The notes beneath the pieces were generated by a model. It was not told the DNA's origin. It did not search any database and saw only the letters and a program-made list of their open reading frames with translations. The translations under genes were made by a program, and so were the position numbers. From an uncultured Alphaproteobacteria bacterium (lineage in GTDB: Bacteria > Pseudomonadota > Alphaproteobacteria > MPNO01 > UBA2964): a stretch of 64,000 nucleotides of DNA. Where the stretch lies: contig OX638326.1 of the NCBI GenBank assembly GCA_951812775.1, forward strand, positions 1,872,335 to 1,936,334. Direction: 5' to 3'. This document shows, piece by piece, positions 1-9,124 of the stretch. The first letter of the stretch is position 1; each line of letters begins with the position of its first letter.

Positions 1-6
1 GAAAAT

Positions 7-1041
7 ATGAAAAAGTCTATTTTACTTGCTACGATTGCGGGTACTGCCGCATTCGCTATGGGCACCTCGGTTCACGCCCAGGATATTTCAAAAATCTATA
101 AGGATCGCACAGTCACCATCCTCGTCGGCTATGGCGCCGGTGGTACATACGGGCGGACATCTCTGCTTTTGGGCACCCATTTGGGAAAAGTGATCCCAGG
201 CAAGCCGAATGTTGTGGTTCAGCATATGCCCGGTGCCGGTGGACTGAAAGCAACGGCATATGCCTACAACGTCATGCCGAAAAGCGGCAAGAACCTGCTT
301 ATGCCTCCAGAGATGATTGTCGCCTCAAAGCTGTTGCGGCCCAAAAAGGTTAAATATGACGTCAACAAGTTCACCTGGCTTGGACGGGTTTTCGGCCAAA
401 ACAGCACACTTGCTGTTCGCGCTGATAGCGGCGTCAAGACTTTCAGTGATCTGAAAGGAAAAGAGGTCATCGTCGGCTCAAGCGGTAAGGGGTCACCGAC
501 CTTTCTGATTCCCGCCATGCTGAATGCCTTGACCGGCAGCAAGCTCAAAATCGTCACAGGCTATCGGGGCTCGCGCAAAATGCAGCTGGCCATGGAACAA
601 GGCGAAGTGCAGGGCCTTGCCCTCGGCTGGACCGCCTGGGAATCCGCCAAAGCAGATTGGTTCAAGGGCAAAAAACAGTTCGCCTATGCTCTCGTTCAGA
701 GTGGGTATGGGCCGCAAAAGGGTATCGAAAACGTGCCTATGGTAAGCTCATTGCTTAAGAACGATGAGGACAAAGCTGTCGCACGGATGCTGGCTTCAGC
801 ATCGGTTATCGGACGTGGTCTCGTATTGCCACCTGGCGCTTCCAGTACGCTCGTTGCACCGCTTCGGGCTGCCTTTGCCATGATCACCAAAGACGAGGCT
901 TTCATTAAGGATGCCTATAAGCGTGGCCTGCAGGTCAATCCGCTTACCGGCAAACAGATCCAGAAAGTTGTTAGTGATCTGATGGCTATTCCAGAACCCA
1001 TCGTCAAACGGGCTCGTGGAATTATCTTTGCTAAGAAATAA
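7..1041 (+). CDS. TTT-family (Bug-type) periplasmic substrate-binding protein
   Basis: A 344-residue extracytoplasmic binding protein of the tripartite tricarboxylate transporter family. It opens with a Sec signal peptide (MKKSILLATIAGTAAFA..., cleavage likely after HA near residue 24). The family pattern of a glycine-rich turn near residue 43 (GYGAGGTYGR) and a PGAGG segment near residue 76 is present, and the length is normal for the family. The ligand cannot be read from sequence; carboxylates are usual. No TctA/TctB membrane genes are adjacent, so it is an orphan receptor here, although the 5' neighbours lie outside the window. It is similar in layout to the pair at 57.8-60.1 kb. A hairpin terminator follows. 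Family assignment is firm, substrate unknown. Confidence 0.9.
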   Translation: MKKSILLATIAGTAAFAMGTSVHAQDISKIYKDRTVTILVGYGAGGTYGRTSLLLGTHLGKVIPGKPNVVVQHMPGAGGLKATAYAYNVMPKSGKNLLMPPEMIVASKLLRPKKVKYDVNKFTWLGRVFGQNSTLAVRADSGVKTFSDLKGKEVIVGSSGKGSPTFLIPAMLNALTGSKLKIVTGYRGSRKMQLAMEQGEVQGLALGWTAWESAKADWFKGKKQFAYALVQSGYGPQKGIENVPMVSSLLKNDEDKAVARMLASASVIGRGLVLPPGASSTLVAPLRAAFAMITKDEAFIKDAYKRGLQVNPLTGKQIQKVVSDLMAIPEPIVKRARGIIFAKK

Positions 1042-1065
1042 TTCTGATCTTACCAAACCTAAATA

Positions 1066-1098
1066 GAAAGGGCTGGCCATTGACCGGCCCTTTTTTAT
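1066..1098 (+). terminator. Rho-independent terminator
   Basis: GGGCTGGCC and GACCGGCCC form a GC-rich stem with one or two wobble pairs and a short loop, followed by a run of six T. It sits 25 bases after the TTT binding-protein gene and ends transcription from the plus strand. Confidence 0.85.
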
Positions 1099-1113
1099 CG
1101 CCCGCGCAACGGT

Positions 1114-2775
1114 TTAGCCGTCATAGCCGTAATCGCGCTTCGCCCCTTCCGGTGTAATATAACCTTCCGCGATATCGCGCTTAATAGCTTCCGGGTCTCG
1201 CTTCGCCGGGTCACCGAACCCCCCACCGCCCGCTTTTTCCATATAGAAGCCTTCACCGGCGGTCATTTCATACTTACCCGCGGCCTCCAGCTCTGTTTCA
1301 GAGCCGTTATGATTGATCTTGATAAACTTGCTGGCCTGACCGTTCTTGCCACCATCGACACCACCTGCGGGGAACTTGGCCCGTTCATAACGCCGCACGA
1401 CAATGGCATCCTGCAGCAGCTCATAGCGCCGCCGGAATATAACACCACCGCGGAATTCACCAGCACCGCCTGAATCAGGGATGACGGACATTTCTGTTAC
1501 TCGGCAGGGATATTCGGATTCCAGTATCTCAATCGGCGTGATGTGCAAGTTTGAAAGATGTGTCGCGGTCATCGAACACCCGTCATGTCCATAGCCACCG
1601 CCATAGGCGGAACCCATGATTTCGTACTGCATGGTCGAATGTCCTGGACGTCCACCACCTTGCCAGGAAATCAGCAACGACCCGGATGATCCCGACCCGG
1701 CAATCGCCCGCGTCGGCGTAAATTTCGACATGGCATCAAGGATCACATCAACCAGTCGGAGATTGGCTTTTTGATAGGACGACACTGGTGCGGGAGGACT
1801 GGCATTGGTCACCGTATTTGGTGCAAATTTCAATTCGACGACATCCCCCATGCCACCATTGTAATGCAATTCATGCGGCCCAAGGGCACCGACGAGGCAA
1901 TAAAAGGTGCAGGCTTCAACCATGGCCGGGCGCAAATTAACCGGCCCCCTCGCCTGCGGACCGCTATCGGAATAGTCAAAGGTTGCCTTGTCACCCTCAA
2001 TAGTAATGGTCACCGCGAACTTAACCGGCGTATCACGATCAACACCGTCATCATCCATATAGCCTTCGGCGGATGACGTACCATCGGGCAATGCTGCTAT
2101 CGCCTTCTTAAGCTCATCTGCCGCACCATCAAGGATCGCATTGAACGCCCCGATGACCGTATCCGCACCAAACCTGTCGGCGTTTTCCTTCATCCGCTCG
2201 ACGCCCATATTGGTCGCAGCGACCTGGGCATGGATATCACCGCGCACCAGATCAGGGTGGCGGCTATTGCCGAGGATCACCCGCAAAATATCGGGGTCTG
2301 GCTCACCGGCGCGATGAAACTTGATCGGCGGCAGCAAAAGCCCTTCATGATAGAGCTCTGTCGAATTCGCTGACGTACTACCCGGGTTGGTTCCACCGAT
2401 ATCGGCCTTATGCGCAATTGAGGCTGAGAACCCGACAAGCTTGCCTTCGGAGAAGATCGGCGCCACGAAGCCCATATCAGACACATGTGGCATGCCTGCT
2501 TCATAAGGATGGTTTGAGACAAAGACGTCACCATCCTCGATTTCATCCATATCGTAATTCTTGAACAGGTTCTCAATGAAGGTCCGATAGGCAATGCCGT
2601 GGAAAAACATTGGTGGCGGAATAATAAGCCGCCCGCGTGGATCAAGAATAACGCAGCTAAAGTCACGCGATTCCCGAATGATGGTCGAATAGCCAGACCG
2701 GTAGAAATGGTAGTGCATTTCATCAACGAGGCTGGAAACCTTATTGCGGAGTATCTGTACGGTTACGGGATCCAT
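1114..2775 (-). CDS. hyuB: Hydantoinase B / oxoprolinase-type subunit (HyuB)
   Basis: HyuB_B family subunit, about 553 residues, partner of HyuA immediately upstream. Such pairs perform ATP-dependent amide-ring hydrolysis (N-methylhydantoin, 5-oxoproline) or related carboxylations. The N-terminal MDPVTVQILRNKV and the downstream DVFVSNHPYEAGMPHVSD segment are typical. The open frame extends 36 codons further upstream, but that would overlap hyuA; the ATG at 2775 follows hyuA by one base and has a GGGAGAG ribosome site inside the end of hyuA, indicating translational coupling. The pair is probably cytoplasmic and co-transcribed. The exact substrate is not determinable. Confidence 0.88.
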   Translation of the reverse strand: MDPVTVQILRNKVSSLVDEMHYHFYRSGYSTIIRESRDFSCVILDPRGRLIIPPPMFFHGIAYRTFIENLFKNYDMDEIEDGDVFVSNHPYEAGMPHVSDMGFVAPIFSEGKLVGFSASIAHKADIGGTNPGSTSANSTELYHEGLLLPPIKFHRAGEPDPDILRVILGNSRHPDLVRGDIHAQVAATNMGVERMKENADRFGADTVIGAFNAILDGAADELKKAIAALPDGTSSAEGYMDDDGVDRDTPVKFAVTITIEGDKATFDYSDSGPQARGPVNLRPAMVEACTFYCLVGALGPHELHYNGGMGDVVELKFAPNTVTNASPPAPVSSYQKANLRLVDVILDAMSKFTPTRAIAGSGSSGSLLISWQGGGRPGHSTMQYEIMGSAYGGGYGHDGCSMTATHLSNLHITPIEILESEYPCRVTEMSVIPDSGGAGEFRGGVIFRRRYELLQDAIVVRRYERAKFPAGGVDGGKNGQASKFIKINHNGSETELEAAGKYEMTAGEGFYMEKAGGGGFGDPAKRDPEAIKRDIAEGYITPEGAKRDYGYDG

Positions 2776-2776
2776 C

Positions 2777-4870
2777 TTATCTCTCCCTGCCCAGAATGAG
2801 ATTGCCATATCCATCGATGCGGCCAACCCAGCTTTCCGGCACCACAATGGTTGAATCAAACTGCTCAACAATAGCGGGACCATCGAGCCGCGCCCCTATC
2901 GGCAATTTGTCGCGTTCATAGAGTGTTGTTTCGGTTGCCTCAGCAGCATCGAAATACACTGTTCGGGTCCCCTTTACCGAATCTTCGGGTGCCGGGGTTT
3001 CGGTGACCTCGCTAGCCGGAACCGGCTCATATTTGGGTACGGCAACCCGCAAACGAACGCGATAGCTGACGATCTCCACCGACCGGTCTTTCGCGGCATG
3101 GCCGTGAATCTGCGCATGCTTATCGTCGAAACGATCTCGCGCCGCCGCCATGTCATCGGCTGTGAAACCGGCCTCGCCGCCAAGACCGCCGAGCGATACA
3201 CGGAGCTCGTATCCCTGTCCGGTATAGCGAACATCAAGCTCGCGTTCAAAACGCGCGCCATCTGGAGAGATGCCTTCCTCTTCAAGCTCGGCAAACCCAC
3301 GAGCTTCTAACTCACGGAAGACTTCTTCCGCATGCCCTGGTGTCACCAGCTCCATGGGCCGCAACCCAGACCGGACATAATCATGCACAATATCTGTACA
3401 AAGCAGGCCGAGTGCTGAGAACGCCCCTGGGCGTGGCGGTACAAAAATACGCGTTATGCCAAGCTCTTCAGCGACGGATGCTGCGTGTACAGCCCCAGCC
3501 CCGCCAAACGGCAGCAGACAGAAATCCTGCGGATCAACACCGCGCTTGGCCCCAAACACTTTGACTTCATCCGCCATCCGCAAATCGACAATACGGCGAA
3601 TTCCGGCAGCCGCTTCGCGGATCGTCATACCAAGGGGCTTGGCGATTTTTTCTTCCAAGGCCTTTTCAGACGCCTCTTTGTCTAGCGTTTGAGAGCCACC
3701 TAGAAAATAACCGGGATTAAGATACCCCAGCGCGATATCCGCGTCCGTTACAGCGGGGTCTTCACCCCCCTTGCCATAACAGGCCGGGCCGGGATCAGCG
3801 CCTGCACTTTGCGGACCAACACACAGGAACCCGCCGCGATTGATCCAGGCGATAGAACCACCGCCCGCAGAGATTGTCGTCAGATCAAGGGCCGGAACCC
3901 CCAATGGACGCCGCGCAACCGTGACCTCGGTTACCTCAAGCGGTTCGCCACCCTGAATAAAGGCAATGTCAGCCGACGTTCCGCCCATATCCAGCGTGAC
4001 GATACCTTTCATGGCATCATCTCCGGACAGATAGGCGCCCGCCTGGGCGCCCGCTGCAGGCCCCGAAAACAGGGTATAAACTGTTTTACCTCCCTGAACT
4101 GCCGCGCTAAACGGCATCACGCCACCATTGGACTGCATCAGAAAACGCTGTTGCGTGGAAACGCCACCGTCATCCAGCCCCTTGTTCAAATCGCCGATAT
4201 AGTCGACCAAAACCGGGCCCAGATAGGCATTTAGCAGGGTCGTCGATAGCCGTGGCCATTCACGGATACGAGGTAGCACCTCCGAAGACAGCGACACATG
4301 CGCGTCGGGAAATTCTTCCAGAATGATCTCGCGCGTCCGTTCTTCCTGGGCTGAATTTGCATAGGAAAACAGATAGCAGATGGCAATGGAGTTGGCGCCA
4401 GCGTCCATCAGAGACCGCGCATGTTCGCGCACGGCATCTTCATCAAGCGGCGTAATTTCAGCGCCCTCCCAGTCAACACGACCGGGTACTTCGCGGGTCA
4501 TGCTCTGAGGCGCGAGATGAACGGGTTTATCATAGAAATAATCGAACGGGTTGCCGTCTCGGCCCTGGCTCTGAATTTCCTGAACCGCGCGATACCCATC
4601 GGTGATCATAAGACCCACCTTGGCGCCCCGCATTTCCAGCAGCGCATTGGTGGTAATGGTCGTTCCGTGAGAGAAAAACTCTATCGCATCAGGAGGTGTC
4701 CCTTTGGCAACAAAATTATTCACGCCGTTAAGAACACCAATCGCCGGGTTGTGCGGTGTACTTGAAACTTTTTCGACGGAAATTTCGCCGGAGGCGACAT
4801 CCAGTAAAACGAGATCGGTATGGGTGCCACCAACATCGACACCGAGGCGAAAGCGGACTTCTGCACTCAT
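2777..4870 (-). CDS. hyuA: Hydantoinase A / oxoprolinase-type subunit (HyuA)
   Basis: ATP-binding hydantoinase/oxoprolinase A subunit of 697 residues, the usual length. The actin-like ATPase fold is marked by GVDVGGTHTDLVLLD at residues 9-23 and a second phosphate-type motif, TLDMGGTSADIAF, near residue 294. It is first gene of the minus-strand pair hyuA-hyuB, with the two genes almost touching. It acts with HyuB in ATP-driven ring opening of cyclic amides. Start at 4870 chosen because the family motif begins a few residues later. Substrate remains open among hydantoins, oxoproline and related compounds. Confidence 0.9.
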   Translation of the reverse strand: MSAEVRFRLGVDVGGTHTDLVLLDVASGEISVEKVSSTPHNPAIGVLNGVNNFVAKGTPPDAIEFFSHGTTITTNALLEMRGAKVGLMITDGYRAVQEIQSQGRDGNPFDYFYDKPVHLAPQSMTREVPGRVDWEGAEITPLDEDAVREHARSLMDAGANSIAICYLFSYANSAQEERTREIILEEFPDAHVSLSSEVLPRIREWPRLSTTLLNAYLGPVLVDYIGDLNKGLDDGGVSTQQRFLMQSNGGVMPFSAAVQGGKTVYTLFSGPAAGAQAGAYLSGDDAMKGIVTLDMGGTSADIAFIQGGEPLEVTEVTVARRPLGVPALDLTTISAGGGSIAWINRGGFLCVGPQSAGADPGPACYGKGGEDPAVTDADIALGYLNPGYFLGGSQTLDKEASEKALEEKIAKPLGMTIREAAAGIRRIVDLRMADEVKVFGAKRGVDPQDFCLLPFGGAGAVHAASVAEELGITRIFVPPRPGAFSALGLLCTDIVHDYVRSGLRPMELVTPGHAEEVFRELEARGFAELEEEGISPDGARFERELDVRYTGQGYELRVSLGGLGGEAGFTADDMAAARDRFDDKHAQIHGHAAKDRSVEIVSYRVRLRVAVPKYEPVPASEVTETPAPEDSVKGTRTVYFDAAEATETTLYERDKLPIGARLDGPAIVEQFDSTIVVPESWVGRIDGYGNLILGRER

Positions 4871-4979
4871 TTGCCGCCAAACTCCCTATAATTTTTATTC
4901 TAAAATATTGAGCTGTTTGTAGCGCAACCGATTGGCCCGGTCGACCCCTGTACTTTCAGTCGCGATCAGGTGGCAGACA

Positions 4980-5936
4980 TCAGTTTTTCTGGGACTTCGA
5001 CGCCAAAAATATACCCACGGCAATAAGAATAATGCCGGCAAAATGATAGCCCTGCAGCGTTTCGCCCAAAAGCAATATCGCCAGCACAACGGTAAAAGCA
5101 GGAATGAGATGCAGGAATTGGCTGGCTCGGATTGGCCCCAGCGTTTTGATGCCGTAATTCCAGGCGACCATCGAGATAGCGCCTGAGAATATCCCTAGAT
5201 AGGCGATGGTCCAGAAATTCTGCATATTAAAGGACATCGCCGTAAAATAGGTGCTCTCTACCAAGTACGGAATTAACAGCATCGGGATGCCGAAACCGAG
5301 CAATAACGTCACAACGACCATTGAATCCATTTCCCGCGGCAACTTTCGGATCAGAACGGCATAAAAGCCCCAAGAGATGTAAGCGATAAAGACAATGATA
5401 TCCCCGAGATTAAAATCAAGCTGCAGGAGCCGTTCGAGCGATCCGGCAGCGATCAAGACAAGAACCCCGCCCAACGACAGAGCCGCCCCTAACGCCTGAC
5501 GTCCGGTAAACTGATCGCGAAATAGCAGCCAGGCCAGAAAGATGATGATCACCGGCTCAACTGAGTTGATGACGGCAGCATTGATCGCAATGGTAAACTG
5601 CAGCGACAAAAACAGCAGCGCGTTGCCGCCAAACCACAACAACATCGCCAGCAGCGCCAGCGTCTTCCAGTGTTCCTTCACCAGATCAATTTGGGATCGA
5701 ATTCTGGGATAGGTCAGCGGCAACAGAAGGAGAAATGCAAAAACCAGCCGCCAGAATGACAAAGCCATTGGTGGCGCATCATCTCGGACATAACGTACCA
5801 CGATGGTCGTGGTGGCCCAACAAAACATCGCAAACGACACCGCCAAATAGGGGTTGAGCACAACCCTTTTCCACAGAGGTGCTGGCACAGCATCCGAGCT
5901 TCCCTCTTCGCTTGTTTGGTTATCTGGTGATGTCAC
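4980..5936 (-). CDS. DMT-superfamily permease (EamA-type)
   Basis: A 318-residue polytopic inner-membrane protein with two EamA repeats and about ten hydrophobic segments (for example residues 33-50, 68-82, 100-120 and the C-terminal VVLAILLLGETLQGYHFAGIILI region carrying the typical GE before the last helices). Members export metabolites or amino acids. The GTG start is preceded by a GAGGA ribosome site. It lies 109 bases upstream of hyuA on the same strand and could belong to its transcript, which would suit export or import of a product, but this is inference. Confidence 0.85.
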   Translation of the reverse strand: MTSPDNQTSEEGSSDAVPAPLWKRVVLNPYLAVSFAMFCWATTTIVVRYVRDDAPPMALSFWRLVFAFLLLLPLTYPRIRSQIDLVKEHWKTLALLAMLLWFGGNALLFLSLQFTIAINAAVINSVEPVIIIFLAWLLFRDQFTGRQALGAALSLGGVLVLIAAGSLERLLQLDFNLGDIIVFIAYISWGFYAVLIRKLPREMDSMVVVTLLLGFGIPMLLIPYLVESTYFTAMSFNMQNFWTIAYLGIFSGAISMVAWNYGIKTLGPIRASQFLHLIPAFTVVLAILLLGETLQGYHFAGIILIAVGIFLASKSQKN

Positions 5937-6009
5937 GGGCTATCCTCTTCGGGGTCACGCGAAATGCGTCCCGAATACCACCCTGTCTATCGGAGTTTTG
6001 CCCAAATAG

Positions 6010-6037
6010 AAACGGCGGCGCCAAGGCACCGCCGTTT
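6010..6037 (-). terminator. Terminator downstream of gcrA
   Basis: AAACGGCGGYGCC occurs as a near-perfect inverted repeat closing on a very short loop. On the minus strand it is followed by TTTCTATTT and lies about 20 bases after the gcrA stop. It could also stop plus-strand transcription. Confidence 0.75.
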
Positions 6038-6057
6038 TACTAAAAATTTAACCTCAA

Positions 6058-6423
6058 CTAAGCCGCTGTGCGCTTTCTCTGCAAATACGACGCTGTTAAA
6101 TGCTCTGCGCAATAGGGGCGACCCGGCTGAGCTGTCTTGCCGCAAATATGGAGGCCATGACGACCCGGCTCCTCCGTCGGCATCCGGCACATCCAGGATT
6201 TTACATCTGGACCGAGAGCGACAGGCGGTTCCTCTTGAATGACAGGTTCCGGCGGCGGCGGCGGTTCTGGAACAGGCGCGCCCCGCTGTAAATTTAGGCG
6301 ATGCGCCTTGCCGATGACGGCGTTCCGCGTAACTCCCCCAAGCTTCGCGGCAATCTGACGTGCCGACAGGCCTTCGGCCCACAGGCGGGTTAGAACTTCA
6401 ACGCGTTCAGGTGTCCATTGCAT
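6058..6423 (-). CDS. gcrA: GcrA cell-cycle regulator
   Basis: GcrA homologue of 121 residues. GcrA is the alphaproteobacterial co-activator that recruits sigma-70 RNA polymerase to promoters carrying CcrM-methylated GANTC sites. The start was placed at the ATG giving MQWTPERVEVLTRLWAEGLS, the conserved N-terminus; an open frame runs 22 codons further but has no family similarity. The helix-turn-helix ARQIAAKLGGVTRNAVIGKA is at about residues 21-40, a proline-rich linker follows, and the C-terminal Cys-containing SIDR-like segment (WMCRMPT...GRPYCAEH) closes it. It is monocistronic, with its own terminator. Strong marker of the host class. Confidence 0.93.
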   Translation of the reverse strand: MQWTPERVEVLTRLWAEGLSARQIAAKLGGVTRNAVIGKAHRLNLQRGAPVPEPPPPPEPVIQEEPPVALGPDVKSWMCRMPTEEPGRHGLHICGKTAQPGRPYCAEHLTASYLQRKRTAA

Positions 6424-6474
6424 AATCTGCCGTCCTTCTATTGCTATATATCGTGTCCCCATGACAGCACGACC

Positions 6475-6541
6475 ACTATATATAGTCAAATTACCATTGC
6501 AAACTGATTTTTTGGCTCAAATCAAAGGTTCTTGTGGAAAA
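6475..6541 (-). promoter_or_regulatory. gcrA upstream control region
   Basis: The 158-base gap upstream of gcrA contains a perfect 12-base palindrome ACTATATATAGT (6475-6486), which may include the -10 hexamer TATAGT read on the minus strand. It also holds TGTGGAAAA at 6533-6541, one base from a DnaA box. In Caulobacter gcrA is under DnaA control, so the box is plausible, but one mismatch is weak evidence. Confidence 0.35.
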
Positions 6542-6581
6542 CTGTTGATTTTTAGGCCTTTTCAGGGCCTTTTTTGTCGTT

Positions 6582-7283
6582 TTATCCACTTTTTGCCGTT
6601 TTCAACGGCTCGATGCAGCGGGCATCATCATTGCGCGCGTTATTGACGAAAACACCGACCCGGTAGAAGGCCATCGGTTCAACGGGGTAAGGCTTAAGCA
6701 GTTTCTGACATTTATTCACGTCATTCGCGGGATCCAGCCAGGCCGCATAATCTTCCGGCGGCAAGATAACCGGCATCCGATGATGGATCGGACGAAGTTT
6801 GTCATTTGCATCAGTCGTAACAATAGTCACTGTTTCAACTAGATCGCCTTCCTCATACCCGTAACCGTCCTGTTTGGCCTGCCAGCTTTCCCACAGTCCA
6901 GCGAAGGCGAAGACCGCCCCACCTTTCATGCCAATTCGGAAAGGCTGCTTTTTGCCGTTCTCCATTCTCCATTCGTAAAACCCATCTGCCGGAACCAGAC
7001 AACGGCGTTGCTGAAAGGCTTCTCGAAAACTTGGTTTTTCGGAAAGAGTCTCGCCCCGCGCATTGATCATCTTGGCGGCAGAAGCGCCATCCTTTGACCA
7101 TGACGGGATCAGCCCCCATCGCGACATCGCAAGCGTCCTTGCACCGCTCTCTGTCATTCGGATCGTAATGATCGGTTGCGTCGGTGCGACATTAAAACGA
7201 GGCTCAAGATTGGGAATATTCTCGTAGTCGAAAATTGCCCGCATCGCCTCAGGTGCCGTCGTAATGGAGAAACGTCCACACAT
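6582..7283 (-). CDS. SRAP-domain protein (HMCES/YedK family)
   Basis: SOS-response-associated peptidase family protein, 233 residues, full length. The initiator methionine is followed by Cys2 (MCGRFSITT), which after Met removal forms the thiazolidine crosslink to abasic sites in single-stranded DNA. Other family signatures are visible: NVAPTQPI near residue 31, DGFYEW near residue 99, and the HHRMPVIL histidine near residue 167. It shields abasic sites at replication forks. It stands alone between gcrA and the SDR genes; I saw no GTTC-N7-GTTC LexA box in its 108-base upstream gap. Start is fixed by Cys2. Confidence 0.93.
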   Translation of the reverse strand: MCGRFSITTAPEAMRAIFDYENIPNLEPRFNVAPTQPIITIRMTESGARTLAMSRWGLIPSWSKDGASAAKMINARGETLSEKPSFREAFQQRRCLVPADGFYEWRMENGKKQPFRIGMKGGAVFAFAGLWESWQAKQDGYGYEEGDLVETVTIVTTDANDKLRPIHHRMPVILPPEDYAAWLDPANDVNKCQKLLKPYPVEPMAFYRVGVFVNNARNDDARCIEPLKTAKSG

Positions 7284-7391
7284 AATGTCAGACTACCGTC
7301 ATGACAGATTCGTAAGAAGCAGGGCTCAGCGGGTTGTAGCCGTACCTCGCGAGGATTATTCTCGCCTCAACCATCACACAGGGAGATAAAA

Positions 7392-8252
7392 ATGGCAGAC
7401 AGAGATTTAAGTGGAAAAGTCGTTATGGTTACCGGTGCCGGCAGTGGGCTGGGCCGTGCCATGGCGTTGGCTTTGGCAGAGTCAGGCGCAACCGTCGCCG
7501 GCATTGATGTCAATGTCGACGGCATGAATGAGACCGCTGGCATGGTCAATGGCAGCTTCACGTCAATCAAAACGGACATTACCAGCGTCGACGACGCGGA
7601 AAATGCCATCGCGACCGCGATTAAGGACCTTGGCGGGCTGCATGTTCTTATCAATTGTGCGGGGCTTGGTATGCCAACCTTGCGCGTTGATTACTGGAAT
7701 AACCGGCTATATTTCTGGGAAGCTGATCCTGACAAGTGGCAACGTCTGATGGACGTCAATGTTCGCGGCGCCTTCTTGATGGCGCGTGCCGCCGCCCCCC
7801 ATCTGATCGAGCAAAAATGGGGCCGTGTCGTGAATGTAACGACCAGCATGAACACCATGATCCGAGGCGGCAACATGCCCTATGGTCAATCGAAGGCATC
7901 CCTGGAAGCAGCCAGTAATGCTTGGGCGGATGATTTCAAGGATTCCGGCGTTACCTGCAACGTTCTCGTTCCCGGTGGAGCAGCCGACACACCGATGGTT
8001 CCGAATGAGTCCCCGTATGCTCGGGAAAATCTGGTCCAGCCTGTGGTCATGGGCCCACCTGCTTGCTGGCTGGCGTCAAACGACTCGGACGGTATCAACT
8101 CGATGCGGTTCCTGGCACGGAATTGGGACCCCAGCGCTTCGGATGAAGACAATATCAAATCCGCGGGTTCGCCAGCCGCATGGCCTAGCCTGGCTGACGC
8201 GGCAGCAGTCGGTCAACCGGCCACATCACACGGCAAAGATATTCCACGCTAA
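7392..8252 (+). CDS. SDR-family oxidoreductase (paralogue 1)
   Basis: Classical short-chain dehydrogenase, 286 residues. The NAD(P) motif TGAGSGLGRA is at about residues 15-24, and the catalytic Tyr-x-x-x-Lys appears as YGQSK near residue 162 with upstream Ser in NVTTS. A GGGAGA ribosome site precedes the ATG. It is closely related to the next gene, sharing an unusual insertion (DYWNN...FW) between the beta-4 strand and the active site, so the two probably act on related substrates or as a heteromer. First gene of a plus-strand run with cysQ and sua5. Substrate unknown. Confidence 0.88.
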   Translation: MADRDLSGKVVMVTGAGSGLGRAMALALAESGATVAGIDVNVDGMNETAGMVNGSFTSIKTDITSVDDAENAIATAIKDLGGLHVLINCAGLGMPTLRVDYWNNRLYFWEADPDKWQRLMDVNVRGAFLMARAAAPHLIEQKWGRVVNVTTSMNTMIRGGNMPYGQSKASLEAASNAWADDFKDSGVTCNVLVPGGAADTPMVPNESPYARENLVQPVVMGPPACWLASNDSDGINSMRFLARNWDPSASDEDNIKSAGSPAAWPSLADAAAVGQPATSHGKDIPR

Positions 8253-8281
8253 AGTGGAATATCCCCCTTTGAGGAGATTAC

Positions 8282-9124
8282 GTGGCGGATACTAACCTGA
8301 CGGGCAAGGTTGCCATCGTCGCTGGCGGCGGCGGTGGCATGGGACGGGCAATTGTTTTGGCGCTGATCGAGAAAGGCGCCAAAGTGGCCGTTTTCGATGT
8401 GCGTCAGGAAAACGTCGATAAGGTCGTTGCGGAGGCGCCCGCTGTCGGTGATTCAGAGTGCGCCATTCCATTGGTCCGCGACATCACTCAGATTGACGAT
8501 TGTATGTCCGCCGTACAGGAAACAATTGATGCGTTTAATTCAGCGGATATTCTGGTCAATGCCGCTGGCCTCGGTATGGCGACACTCAAGAATGACTACT
8601 GGAACGACAATTTGAAATTCTGGAATGCTGATATTGACCGGTTCAACGCGTTAATGAGTGTTAACTGGAATGGTGCCTTTCTCCTCGCTCGTAGTGCCGT
8701 ACCGCATATGATCGAAAAAGGCTGGGGCCGCATCGTCAATGTAACGACCAGCCTCGATACAATGACAACACGGGGTTACACGCCATACGGCCCCTCAAAG
8801 GCCGCATTGGAAGCCGCAACGTCGGTCTGGGCCAAAGACCTCGAAGGCACCGGGGTTACGGCTAACGTTCTCGTCCCGGGCGGACCGGTAAACACTGATT
8901 TTATCCCCGAGAACGCGCCGTTTGATCGCACCAAACTGACTCAGCCGGAAGTCATGCAGGCTCCAATGTGCTGGCTCGCCTCGGACTTGTCAGATGGTGT
9001 AACAGATATGCGGTTTGTCGCCCGCTCCTGGAACCCTGATGTCTCGCTGGAAGAGGCCATCGCGGAGTCTGGCGGGCCCTGCGCCTGGCCTGATGCAGGA
9101 AAGAAAGCGTTTAAACCGACATGA
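8282..9124 (+). CDS. SDR-family oxidoreductase (paralogue 2)
   Basis: Second short-chain dehydrogenase, 280 residues, paralogue of the preceding one. The cofactor motif is AGGGGGMGRA (residues 14-23) rather than TGxxxGxG, and the active site is YGPSK with NVTTS before it. It carries the same DYWN...FWNAD insertion. The start is GTG with GAGGAG six bases upstream. Its stop overlaps the next gene by four bases (ATGA), indicating coupled translation with cysQ. The replacement of the first Thr of the cofactor motif by Ala is conservative and does not suggest loss of activity. Confidence 0.88.
   Translation: MADTNLTGKVAIVAGGGGGMGRAIVLALIEKGAKVAVFDVRQENVDKVVAEAPAVGDSECAIPLVRDITQIDDCMSAVQETIDAFNSADILVNAAGLGMATLKNDYWNDNLKFWNADIDRFNALMSVNWNGAFLLARSAVPHMIEKGWGRIVNVTTSLDTMTTRGYTPYGPSKAALEAATSVWAKDLEGTGVTANVLVPGGPVNTDFIPENAPFDRTKLTQPEVMQAPMCWLASDLSDGVTDMRFVARSWNPDVSLEEAIAESGGPCAWPDAGKKAFKPT

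Noticed and set aside
6541..6580. Hairpin AGGCC...GGCCT followed by T6 on the plus strand
   Set aside because: No plus-strand gene ends there, the stem is five bp, and it lies between two minus-strand genes.
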